A stretch of DNA of 12,284 nt, taken from positions 1 through 12,284 of the forward strand of contig JAHLKH010000442.1 in assembly GCA_025526915.1 (NCBI GenBank), in the 5' to 3' direction. The notes under the pieces were generated by a model that worked only from the letters and a program-made list of their open reading frames with translations, was not told the origin of the DNA and searched no databases. Shown here one piece after another: positions 1-8,447 of this stretch. Numbering within the stretch: the first letter of the stretch is position 1; each line of letters begins with the position of its first letter. Position numbers and translations under genes: made by a program. The stretch is from Entophlyctis helioformis. Taxonomy: Eukaryota; Chytridiomycota; Chytridiomycetes; Chytridiales; Chytriomycetaceae.

Positions 1-469
1 GCATTACATTCGAGCCCGACGCATCGTTGCTGAGCGGATGCCAGCTCCTCAGTCGCAAGTGGACCATCTCGTTCAAGTCGGGCCTCAAAGAGTATGCCGC
101 CGGGCCTGGTGTGATCGGCGCGTTTCCAGTCTTTTCGGGCAAGTGCACCCGCCATTCCATCTGTCCATGTGCAGACTTTTACAGACACGCGCTGACTCTA
201 CGCACGGTGCAGCCACGCAACGAGAGTTTACATACGTGTCGCTGTGTCCCGAGCAGGACAACGAGGAGCTGGACCACATGCAGGGCGAGTACGTGTTCTC
301 GGCCCTCGGCCCGCACGGCGAGCAGCTGCCGCCCTTCACGGTGCCGATCCCGGCATTCACGCTCGCGCTGCCGCCACCCAACTTCGCTCTGTATGAGCAC
401 ATGGCGCAGTCGTACAGTCCGTCTGAGATGTCGTTCAGCGTGTGGGAATGGCCGGCGCCGGCGCCGTAG
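1..469 (+). CDS. ApaG-domain protein, 3' end (partial at left edge)
   Basis: Only the C-terminal end of the gene is inside the window. Reading from base 3 and joining 3-138 to 213-469 gives an ApaG (DUF525) fold: a CQLLSRKWTI strand, then GPGVIGAFPV, FTYVSLCP, a MQGEYVF strand and the closing IPAFTLALPPP. ApaG domains are small immunoglobulin-like beta sandwiches; in eukaryotes they usually sit at the C-terminus of F-box proteins (FBXO3/SKIP16 type) or of POLDIP2-like proteins. Which one this is cannot be told because the N-terminal part is missing. The intron is best placed at 139-212 with a GC donor (g|gcaagt) and acceptor gtgcag; this restores the normal loop length between PV and FTY. A GT donor at 143 has only one frame-compatible acceptor, which would leave a 32-nt intron. 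The stop is TAG at 467-469. The domain assignment is strong; the splice is inferred. Confidence 0.8.
   Translation, partial: HYIRARRIVAERMPAPQSQVDHLVQVGPQRVCRRAWCDRRVSSLFGQVHPPFHLSMCRLLQTRADSTHGAATQREFTYVSLCPEQDNEELDHMQGEYVFSALGPHGEQLPPFTVPIPAFTLALPPPNFALYEHMAQSYSPSEMSFSVWEWPAPAP
139..212 (+). other. Probable GC-AG intron in the ApaG gene
   Basis: Upstream ApaG sequence is in one frame and downstream sequence in another, so an intron must lie between about 125 and 226. The donor gcaagt at 139 matches the well-known GC-AG donor consensus, and joining it to cag|cc at 212/213 keeps the frame and the domain spacing. Every other intron I modelled in this window starts with GT. Alternatives are GT at 129 joined to AG ending at 226, which deletes a conserved loop, or GT at 143 joined to AG ending at 174, which is too short. 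Confidence 0.55.
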
Positions 470-496
470 CCGCATCAATCCTTGGATGCATCGACC

Positions 497-502
497 AATA
501 AA
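497..502 (+). terminator. AATAAA poly(A) signal for the ApaG gene
   Basis: A canonical AATAAA hexamer lies 28 nt after the ApaG stop and about 50 nt before the NHX1 start codon. The 3' UTR of the first gene therefore has to be very short or overlap the 5' leader of the next. Confidence 0.6.
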
Positions 503-552
503 CTCTTCGACCAATATCTGTAAACTCCGCCGTCACACCACACTTGCTGAAC

Positions 553-3500
553 ATGGACCAGCCGTCACCGCTGCCGTCGCCGTGGCCGCCTGCGTCGCCG
601 TCACCGTCGCCGACGCTGATGCCGTCGCCGTCGCTGCCCAGCGCACCGCTGCCGAGCCACTCGCCGCTGCCCGCCACCCAAGAGGAAATCTCGGCGTCGT
701 GGGCCATCCTCATACTAATCAGCATCCTTGTCACAATCCTCCTGACGTCGTACGTGCTGCAACGTCGCCAGATCCGGTTCATCCACGAGACCGTCGTGTC
801 CATCCTGCTGGGCTCGCTCGTCGGCGCCGCCATCCGCTTCTCGCCCGGTGCGTCGCCCGCTCGCCCGCCCCCTTGTCTGCCCCTGGTTGATGTCGCCGTG
901 CGCGGGATCTGTGTGGATCTGCATGCCTGCTGGCCTGGTCTCTCGATGCGAACCATGCAGCACATGCGACCCTTGTCTTGTCACCGCCCTCGATGCATCT
1001 GCGTCTGCCCTTCCGCTGCGCATCGCATCGTGCTTGGCTTGGGATCTTGCCGACGATGAACGGGCCAGATGACGCTCCGTTGATGCTTGGATGCGTGTGC
1101 CAGCACGAGCTGAACCAGCGCGGTGCACATCCTTGGCATCGTGTTCTGTGCTGCTCAGCACACTCCCACACGTCGCTGTCTGACTGACACCCACCACGCA
1201 TCGCACACACAGCCACGGGCATCCAGCGAATGGTGACTTTCGACCATCGATACTTTTTCAACCTGCTGCTGCCACCCATCATCCTGCATTCGGGCTACGA
1301 CATGAAGCGGGTACGCCACTTGTCCACGTTCAAGATGTGCATGTGTGTATGCGTGTTCATGCCAAGACTCACGCACTGGCTGCTCGTCGACAGCGCTACT
1401 TTTTCAAAAACTTTGGATCGATCCTTATCTTTGCCTTTATAGGCACGTTCATGTCGACCATCATCATCGGGTGCGTCGTCGCTGGCCTTCTCATCAACAC
1501 ACAAACACAATCAGCTGACGGACTCCCCTTACACACACCAACCTGCACACCAGTGTGCTCGTTTACATGTTCGTGCTGACAGGCATCCACAACCTCAACA
1601 TGTCGTTCCTCGACTGTTTTGTGTTTGGCGCCATCCTGTCGTCCACCGACCCCGTGACTGTATTGTCCATCTTCAACCAGCTCAAGGTCGATCCCAAGCT
1701 GTACGCCATCATCTTTGGCGAGTCGCTGCTCAACGACTCGGTCGCCATTGTGCTGTTTGCGTAAGTCCTGCGCGTTGATTGCCATGTGTCGCTGCAGAGT
1801 GCACACGGGACGATGTGCTGACACGCGCGCGTCTTGGTATGGATGTTGATGTTAGGACGCTCGGCAAGTTCCAGGGGAAACCGCTCACGGTCGAATCGCT
1901 GCTCGAAGGTGCCGCGTCCTTTTTCGCCGTCTTCTCCGGCTCGGTCCTCATTGGCGTCATTATCGCGCTGATCTGTGCACTGCTCCTCAAGCACACACAC
2001 CTGCACCTGTATCCGTCCCTCGAATCCTGTCTCGTCCTGCTCATCGCCTACTCGTCGTACCTGCTCTCCAACGCCATCCAGCTCTCTGGCATCGTATCGC
2101 TGCTGTTTTGCGGCATCATCCTCAAGCACTACGCCTATGACAACATGAGTCTGCGCGGACGCCGCACGACAAAGTACATGTTCAGGGTGCTGTCGCAGAT
2201 GAGCGAGAACTTTGTGTTCATTTACCTTGGCGTGACGCTGTTTACCAAGACCGACGAAGTCTTTTATCCGGCCCTGATTCTGTTCATGCTGGTGGGTTGG
2301 GAGAGATGGGGTAGATGGGAGGAGTTTCCCCGTCCTCCATTCAGATGCCAGGTTGCAGGTTGCAGACTGTTGACTGACTCGCTCGCATGCGCGTGCTGCG
2401 ACAGACGATCATCATGTTTGCGAGATACGTGTCGACGGTGCCGCTCGCCGAGCTCATCAACATGGTCGCCTACCGCTGGTCCAAGCGGCCGCGTCTGTCT
2501 CTGTCCGACGTCTCGACCGCCGTATCCGACAGCACAGCCGTCATTCCGCGCAACCACCAGCTCATGATCTGGTGGGCCGGACTCCGAGGTGCCATTGCAT
2601 TCGCACTCGCCTACGACGTCGAAGGCGCCGCCGGACCGGTCATTCGCACGACGACTCTCGTCGTGTGCGTCGTCAGTGTCGTTCTGCTGGGCGGCACGAC
2701 CAAACTCGCGATCGAGCGGCTGGGCATCCGCACAGGCGTGAAAACCAAACAGAGGGACGGCAGCGCGCTCGACTCGGACTCGAGCGACGAGGATCACGAC
2801 GACGGCGGGTACGCGTACGGCTACGTGCCGTCGCGATACAGCGGCCTAGGCGACGGTGACGATAACGACGGTGGCGGTGGTGAATGGCCATCATCGCGTC
2901 GATCCACGATGGGCGGGGCAGAGAGAGCAGGCAGAGGGCGGCCGGTCCGCGATTCCACCGACTACGACGACGACGATGACGACAATAACACGTTCCAGGG
3001 CGGATCGGCCGCACCAGCAGCCGATGGCCACCGTGCTCATGCGTCCCGCTCTGGGTCAATCGATATGGGGTTGCAGCACCTACCGCTGCATCCATCGAGC
3101 GGATGGCGGCAGCAGCACGGCCGACCGCCCGTCTTGCCCACGAGTGCCACCATGGCGGCGGCGGCCACCGTCACACGCACCGTCTCTGACGACGACATGG
3201 AGCACTGGTTCCTGAGCTTTGATGCACGATACCTCAAGCCGCTGTTTACGCAGACAGGATGGACACGCCGTCGCGGGTCGCGTCCGCTGTCGCGCCAACA
3301 GTATCTGCACCTGCACTTACAGCAACAGCAGCAGCAGCAGCGACGCGCAGGCACCGAACGCATGAGCCCGTCGCAGGAGCTGTTATTGCCGCCGGGCGGG
3401 ACCGGGCATGGATGGACCGACGAGGCGCACGAGACGGGCGGTGTGCTGGGGCAGCACGGTGCCAGTGGCGTCAGACCGGGCGGCCGCGTGTTTGGCAAGT

Positions 3501-4018
3501 CCATATTGACATCGCCGATGCCGCAGCCCTCTGGTGCACAGCCACAACCACCACAGTCACAATCGCAACCACCGCGCTTCAAGACGGCTGCCAGCACGAC
3601 CGCCACTCTGCAGTCCAGCCAAGGGAGTTTGCACAACACCGTGTCGTCTGGTCGCCGGTCAGCGCACGCCAGCACAGCAACCATCTCACCCGACACGCAG
3701 CCAGCACGACCATCGGGCAGTCTCGCGTCCAGCTTCAGCGGCGTTCTCGGCGGCCTGGCCGGCTTGGCCGGTCTGTCCAGCACCGCGGGCACGCGCCGAG
3801 ATGCCGGCCGAGGCAGTCGACACGGCCGCGCCAGCATTGATGGCAACGGGCCAGACGACGCGGAGGATGACGGCGAAGTGTTTGTGGGAGCCGACGGCCG
3901 GCCGTGGAGCCCCGCACCTGTTCGTGTGCGTCTGGCGCCGCCCGCCGCCTCGACATCGCCCGTGCGATCTGCCCCGAGCGGGAATGGGGCGGGCGGGCGG
4001 CCACCTGGCGCCTCATAG
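553..4018 (+). CDS. NHX1: Endosomal/vacuolar Na+(K+)/H+ exchanger, NHX1/NHE6 type
   Basis: Cation/proton antiporter of the CPA1 family; known relatives exchange Na+ or K+ for lumenal H+ in late endosomes/vacuole and affect pH and trafficking. Exons 553-847, 1213-1310, 1394-1470, 1554-1760, 1856-2291 and 2405-4018 join in frame to 908 residues. Visible landmarks: a Pro/Ser-rich N-terminus (1-42); first membrane segment [16 protein letters not shown] followed by [14 protein letters not shown], typical of the endosomal branch; [10 protein letters not shown] (113-122); TDP (188-190); FGESLLNDS with the ND pair (N217, D218); and [14 protein letters not shown] (427-440). The tail motif [16 protein letters not shown] (638-653) is shared by Nhx1/NHE6/7/9 and argues against a plasma-membrane exchanger. 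The rest of the tail is low complexity: acidic runs near 494-504 and 557-566, a seven-Gln run at 677-683, then Gly/Ser/Pro-rich sequence. Yeast Nhx1 is about 630 residues, so the excess is all tail. ATG 553 is chosen as the first Met before the conserved region. The exon 1/2 junction is supported by matching family spacing between RFSP and VTF. Confidence 0.93.
848..1212 (+). other. Intron 1 of NHX1 (365 nt, the longest here)
   Basis: Donor gtgcgt at 848, acceptor cacacag ending at 1212. It is three to four times longer than the other NHX1 introns (1311-1393, 1471-1553, 1761-1855, 2292-2404). I see no coding segment or RNA gene in it; several open frames cross it on both strands but none has recognisable protein character. 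Confidence 0.75.
3320..3340 (+). repeat. CAG/CAA tract encoding seven glutamines
   Basis: Seven consecutive CAG or CAA codons in frame within the NHX1 tail, just after a His/Leu-rich stretch. The Gln run lies in presumably disordered sequence and is likely to vary in length between strains. Confidence 0.85.
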
Positions 4019-4054
4019 TCTGGATCTGGATCTGGATCTAGATGATCTGGATCT
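4019..4054 (+). repeat. TGGATC hexamer array
   Basis: Three perfect TGGATC units, a degenerate TAGATGATC unit and another TGGATC begin immediately after the NHX1 stop codon, so they would lie in its 3' UTR. Confidence 0.8.
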
Positions 4055-4202
4055 CGTGGTTCCGTGGTCTCGTGGACGGCAGGAAGAAGGTTCAGGATCA
4101 ACATTCACCAGTGCGGCCTTATCGCTCGCCAAGCACTCGTCAGCCCCGTCCACGAGACCAAGGAGGCTGCGAAAATTCTCAGCAGCCGCTGGCAGCCGAC
4201 GC

Positions 4203-4208
4203 AATAAA
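4203..4208 (+). terminator. AATAAA poly(A) signal for NHX1
   Basis: A canonical AATAAA lies 185 nt after the NHX1 stop, the first such hexamer downstream on this strand. Confidence 0.6.
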
Positions 4209-4275
4209 AGCCGCTCGTGGATCCGCTTGACTCACAGTCCGTACACTTCTCCAAGGTCGGTCTGGAGTCGATCTG

Positions 4276-4341
4276 TCGGTCGGTCGGCCGTTCTGGCTGT
4301 CTGGCTGTCTGGCTGTCGGTCGGCCTGGCTGGCTGGCTGGC
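4276..4341 (+). repeat. GTCGGT / CTGGCTGT / GGCT short tandem repeats
   Basis: GTCG-type units run into three CTGGCTGT octamers and then about four GGCT tetramers. Simple-sequence DNA in the intergenic region; no function visible. Confidence 0.8.
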
Positions 4342-4641
4342 ATTCCCTTTTGGCGCTGTTTGGTCGGATTAGTCAGCCGACAGATATCGGCAGCTGTTGC
4401 CGAGCCCCGCCAACCGCTCAAGCAACGAGCGATGATTTGCGCTGCCTGGCTTGGCTTGGCGAACTGCGGCGTCCTTGAGGATTGAGAGCGGCCACGCCAT
4501 CCATGCCATACGATCCTATCCATGCCATCCCATCCACGGCACGACATGCCATGCCGCATGGCTGCTCCACCGGTGCTGACGTCGCCTTTTTCTGATCTGT
4601 GCACACGATCTTGCCCACGACATCACAAACACTCGCCGCAG

Positions 4642-6416
4642 ATGCCGCTGCTCGAAGACACCTCGGCCAAGCTGGGCCTGGGCCTGACCATCAGCACGAC
4701 CGTCCTGTTCGGTGTCGCCGCCGTCGTCTACTCGTTCTACGGCATCGACCAGTCCAAGGTCGACACCGAGTACTTCCTGACCGCCCGCAACTCGCAGCCC
4801 ATCCACCGCCTGGCCTGGAGTTTCTTTGCCGCCGCCATGGGCGCCTGGTATGTGCACCGACCTGCTGCCGTCCTGCCCCGTCCTGTGTGTGCGGCATGCC
4901 TTGCCCGCCCTTCTGCCGCCCCCTCTTGCCATGCCTGCCGTCCCACTCACCGTCCCCACTGCCATCCCATCCACGCTCTGTCCATCTGGGCATCCATCCA
5001 TCCATCTTGCTGCTTCCTCCGCCGTGCAGGGCCATGTACGGCCCCGCCCAGTTCGTCGCCGACCCCGCCTTTGGCGCCGGCCTCGTCGGCCTCATCTCGT
5101 ACTCGTTCTTTGCCGGCTTCCCGCTGATCATGGTGGCCTACATGGGCGGCTACATCCGCAAAAACGTCCCCAACGCTACATCCGTCACCTCGTTCGCGTA
5201 CTGGCGCTTTGGCCGTGCCGGCGAGCTCTTTGTCGCCCTCCTCGTCCTCCTCAACCTGTCCATCGCGCTCACCGCCGAGTACACCTCGATCGGCAACCTC
5301 TTCTCGGACTTTTTCGGCGTGCCCCGCTACGTGCCCATCCTCGTCGTCGGCATCGTCACGATGGTGTACACGGCCACGGGCGGTCTGTACGTGTCCATCA
5401 TCACCGACCAGTGGCAGGCGCTCTTCTCGCTCGTCATCGTCGCCGTGTCGGCCGTGTACCTCGGCGTGTCGTTCAAGGACGTGACGCTGCCCCCGCTGCC
5501 CGCCTACCTCGGCCCCACCGAGACCGGCTACTACTCGCTCCTGACGCTCGGCATCTCCCTCATCTCGGCCACGTTCTTCTCGGACGCCATCTGGCAGCGT
5601 GTCTGGGCATCCAGCTCCGAGCGCTCGCTCCGCATCGGCGCCGTGATCGGCTCCGCCCTCGTCATGCTTGTCGTCGCCTTTCTCGGCTTTGGCGGCATGC
5701 TCGCCTACTGGTCCGGCCGCGCGCCGTCGTTCGAGGCCGGCGGCAACTCGGCCCTCGGCTTCTTCTACGCGTTCAACGATGCCAACGGCAACACGCCGCC
5801 CGTCATTATCATCATCATGATCCTGTTTGCCGCCGCCATGAACGAGTCCGCCGTCGACTCGCTCCAGAACGCCGTCACGGACACGTTTGTGTCGATGGGC
5901 TCGTCGTTTGGCCTCACCATCCCCACCTACGCCGCCCGCCTCACCGTCCTCATTGTCAACATCCCCATCTTTGTCGTTGGTCTCCAGGGCTACGACATTA
6001 TCCGTCTGTTCCTGATCGGCAACATGGTCACCACCTGCTGCTTCCTGCCCTTTGCCGCCGGCCTCATCCCCGCCCTCAACGGCATCGTCTCGGGCACGTC
6101 CGCCATCCTCGCCTGCATCTTCTCCTTCTTCTCGGTCGCCGTGCTCGGCGTCATCACGACGGGCGACTTTGCCACTGGTCTCGAGGCGTACTTTTACTCG
6201 TTCGTGTACGACTGGCGCGCCTTTGTCACCGGCTCCGTGAGCTCGGTCGTCGGCCTGATCCTGTTCTCGTGCATCGAGCTGGCCGTCCGCTCGGTCCTCG
6301 GCTGGGGTCCCCCGACTCCCCCCATCATGGCCGCCGACCGCGAGCGTCTTGCCCAGAGCAAGCCTGCTGCCGCTGCTGCTGCCCCTTCGTCTGCCACTCT
6401 GGTGTCCAACGCCTAA
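4642..6416 (+). CDS. Sodium:solute symporter family (SSS/SLC5) transporter
   Basis: Exons 4642-4847 and 5030-6416 join (phase 2, restoring W69) to 530 residues. SSS proteins have a LeuT-like fold and import a small solute with Na+ or H+; fungal members include the urea transporter Dur3, but this protein is shorter than Dur3 (about 700) and its substrate cannot be read from sequence. I count 13 hydrophobic segments, a number normal for the family. Family-like features are SFFAAAMGAWAMYGPAQF near 60-77, the YTATGGLY-(x4)-TDQWQ block (182-198), and the hydrophobic IIIIMILFAAAMNESAVDS segment. The tail is short and alanine-rich (SKPAAAAAAPSS). Met 4642 is preferred because earlier in-frame Mets lie in CCATGCC repeats without protein character. 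Third codon positions are almost all C or G in exon 2, suggesting high expression. The neighbour downstream is convergent. The plasma membrane is the likely location, by inference. Confidence 0.9.
4848..5029 (+). other. Intron of the symporter gene
   Basis: Donor gtatgt, acceptor ccgtgcag; 182 nt. The 3' half is pyrimidine-rich and contains CATC/CATCCATC repeats (about 4978-5012). Joining restores MGAW-AMYGPAQF, the expected continuous second membrane segment. Confidence 0.88.
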
Positions 6417-6685
6417 TTGCACGGCATGCAGTCTGGCTCTCCCTCTCTCTCTTCCTCTCTCTCTCGCCATCTAAGCTATGACTCTTGTCACTTATTCATC
6501 TTATCGTGTCATCCCTACCGCCATCTCCATTACCATCACATCTGATACTTTTATTGTGTGCATCAGGCTACGAATACAAACACTTGTGCTTCAATGTCCA
6601 GTTACATGTTACTTTTATAGGCTTTTTAGCTTTTGCAGTGCACACACACAGAAGTACAGAAACACAGAAGCCATGCATCCCGACT
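6417..6685. other. Convergent 3' intergenic region
   Basis: Space of 269 bp between the stops of the symporter (plus) and the mannosyltransferase (minus). It contains a CT-dinucleotide-rich tract at about 6436-6468 and AT-richer sequence from 6478 on. No gene is seen. Confidence 0.7.
6550..6555 (-). terminator. AATAAA poly(A) signal for the GT71 gene
   Basis: TTTATT on the plus strand reads AATAAA on the minus strand, about 130 nt after the mannosyltransferase stop at 6686. Confidence 0.5.
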
Positions 6686-8395
6686 CTATGGTTGGGGAGC
6701 CGACGGGTTCTGTTCGATCCATACCCGCAGCATCATGTCCGCCACGTCGCGCTCGTCCGCCGTCAGCTTGCCGATATCGCGGCCCGGCTGCTCAGGCGTC
6801 AGACAAAACGGCATGTCGTCCGTTTCCCACTCCCAGGTCGTCCCGCGGAACGTGCGATCGACAGCCCAGTGCGTCAGGTTCATGCCCACCTGGCCCTGGG
6901 TCGTGTACTTGTTGCGCATGATGCCGCCATTGAACCACAGCGGCCGCCACTGCTCGTCCGTGTGGTACAGGCCGCCGCAGATCGTGATGGGGTTGGCGAG
7001 ATTGAGCGTGTTGGCCTTGACAAACCCGATCGCGCCGCCACCGCCCGGCAGCCATCGGTACGGCATATTGAGTGCCTCGTGTGCGATCCAGTACGATTCC
7101 TTATCGCCTGCGGTTGCATTGGCAGTCATGGTCAGAGTGGAGCAGCTCGACATGGACGAGGGCCAAAAACAAAACAAGAGCAGTCAGTCGGACATGCTTA
7201 CCATGGTATGCCTTGTACATTTCGTCACGGTACGGACTCGAGTTCATGACGCACGACAGCAGCATGGCGTGCAGGCTGCGTCGCTTGTCCCAGACGATCA
7301 CGCCAGACTCGCCCTCATGGATCGACAGCCTCGGCACCAGACGGCCAGCCCTGTGGGCATACTCGGACGGCTGCGGCACCATGTCCAGGAAAAACTGTCG
7401 CGACGCCGTCTCCGCACCAGGATACAGCGTGCGGTCCATGAAAAAGACGGCTCCCGTTTCGCGGTAGGCGGCCGACTCGAACAGGACGTCAGGGCGTTGG
7501 AAGAACAGAGCGTCCGCGTCAATGAAGATGATCTCCTCAAACGACGATACGAGCATCGCGTACGGCTTGACTGCCCATCCGCTCACACCGGGCGACACCG
7601 TATCCACGATGGTGCTCAGGTCGACCGTCTTGAGCCCGGGCACTGTTTCCAGCACCGCGCGTATCTGCGCAGGCAGATCCGCCTCGCCCGAATAGTAGAG
7701 CTCGATGGGCAGATGGCAGCCCAGCTGACGCACAACGGTGGCAGCATGCAGGGCGAGCTTCGAATGCCAGACTCCCGACGCCATGACAATGCCGCGGCCT
7801 TTGAACGAGGCCGCCATCTGGGCCACGCTTGACCATTTGCCGCCACGGTCGAGCCACGGGTACACGGCCGCCTCCAGGCGGCTCACGGGCAGGCCGAGTT
7901 CAACGACGCCGTGCGAATGGAGGGCAGTGTACATGTCGCGGAAGAGCGTCGAGCGGCGTCTGAGCGCCATGTAGTCGGACGGCGCGACGGCCCGAAGCGC
8001 CGACTCGTAGATCTCGGCCCGCAGCCACATGGCTACGAGCGCATCCGACACATCGTGTGTGCGGGTCAGCTTGTCGCCCGCGCTTGTGTTGTAGAATGCC
8101 GACGACAGCCAGAAGCGGCCTTGCGGGTCTGTGAATGCTCGGCTGCGCTGCGCCTCGGCGGCGGCTGCCTGCTGGATGTCGTTGTGACTGGCACGCAAAG
8201 CGGGTGAGCGAGCCAGCGGGCGGATTGGCAGGCAGGCAGGAGGGCAGGCGGGCAGGCAAGTGGGCTGGAGACTCACAGGCTCTGGCCGACCGACGGCAGC
8301 CACGCCAGCATGCCCGTCAGCCAGGCGGCCGACAGCGTGACGGCCACGCACAGCGTCAGTCTGCGCAGCCTGGCCCGTGCCCGGAACGACGACAT
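6686..8395 (-). CDS. GT71 alpha-mannosyltransferase (Mnn1-like), type II Golgi membrane protein
   Basis: Exons 8395-8277, 8187-7202 and 7107-6686 join in frame to 508 residues. The first exon gives a short Arg-rich cytosolic end (SFRARARLRR) and a single hydrophobic anchor (about 13-33), the layout of Golgi glycosyltransferases. The catalytic domain begins near 171 (RGIVMASG) and carries the DAD nucleotide-sugar/metal motif at 263-265 within IIFIDADALFF, then TGAVFFMDRTLYPG, EGESGVIVWDK, YHG|DKESYW across the last intron, and the late CGGLYHTDEQWRPLWFNGG block. These match the Mannosyl_trans3 (GT71) family, whose yeast member Mnn1 adds alpha-1,3-mannose to N- and O-glycans. The exact linkage here is not predictable. 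The start at 8395 is supported by the anchor; introns are 8276-8188 and 7201-7108. The gene follows the rhodanese-like gene by only 52 bp on the same strand. Confidence 0.92.
8188..8276 (-). other. Intron 1 of the GT71 gene
   Basis: Minus-strand donor gtgagt, acceptor gtgccag; 89 nt. It contains a CCTGCC-type repeat (GGCAGG on the plus strand). Without this intron the reading frame yields a Cys/Pro-rich string and no membrane anchor. Confidence 0.85.
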
Positions 8396-8447
8396 GTGCG
8401 CTGCGTGTGTTTGTGATGTGCGGGAAAGCAGCCCGCCAATACGGATC
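8396..8447 (-). other. 52-bp spacer between rhodanese-like and GT71 genes
   Basis: The two genes are on the same strand with only 52 bp between stop and start. No AATAAA is visible in it, so the first transcript must end inside or beyond the second gene's start, or the pair is transcribed together. Confidence 0.55.

Larger units (their letters stand above)
4019..4641 (+). other. Intergenic region between NHX1 and the symporter
   Basis: No gene is supported here; open frames on both strands are repeat-driven. In order it holds: a TGGATC hexamer array right after the NHX1 stop (4019-4054), the NHX1 poly(A) signal (4203-4208), a GTCGGT/CTGGCTGT array (4276-4341), and a run of CCATGCCAT-like units (about 4496-4560). 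The last few hundred bases must contain the symporter promoter and leader, but no clear TATA element is seen. The sequence ccgcag directly before ATG 4642 could also be the acceptor of a 5' UTR intron. Confidence 0.6.

Noticed and set aside
27..890. 287-codon plus-strand open frame joining the ApaG and NHX1 regions
   Set aside because: Only its first part (to 138) is the true ApaG frame; the rest is a shadow that crosses an intron, a stop and a poly(A) signal.
3037..4104. 355-codon open frame on the minus strand
   Set aside because: Antisense to the NHX1 tail; Cys/Pro-rich translation with a poly-Cys run produced by the CAG repeat.
4019..4641. Remnant of a mobile element
   Set aside because: Only simple repeats are seen; no terminal inverted repeats, target duplication or transposase/reverse-transcriptase motifs.
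4947..6470. 507-codon open frame on the minus strand
   Set aside because: It is antisense to the symporter exon; strong C/G third-position bias removes stops from the opposite strand. Its product is a Gly/Asp/Glu/Arg string with no domain.
4826..6481. 551-codon plus-strand open frame overlapping the symporter
   Set aside because: It is the +1/+2 shadow of the symporter; His/Arg/Pro-rich product without membrane segments, whereas the chosen frame has 13.
6633..7832. 399-codon plus-strand open frame
   Set aside because: Antisense to the mannosyltransferase, which has recognisable GT71 motifs and consistent introns.
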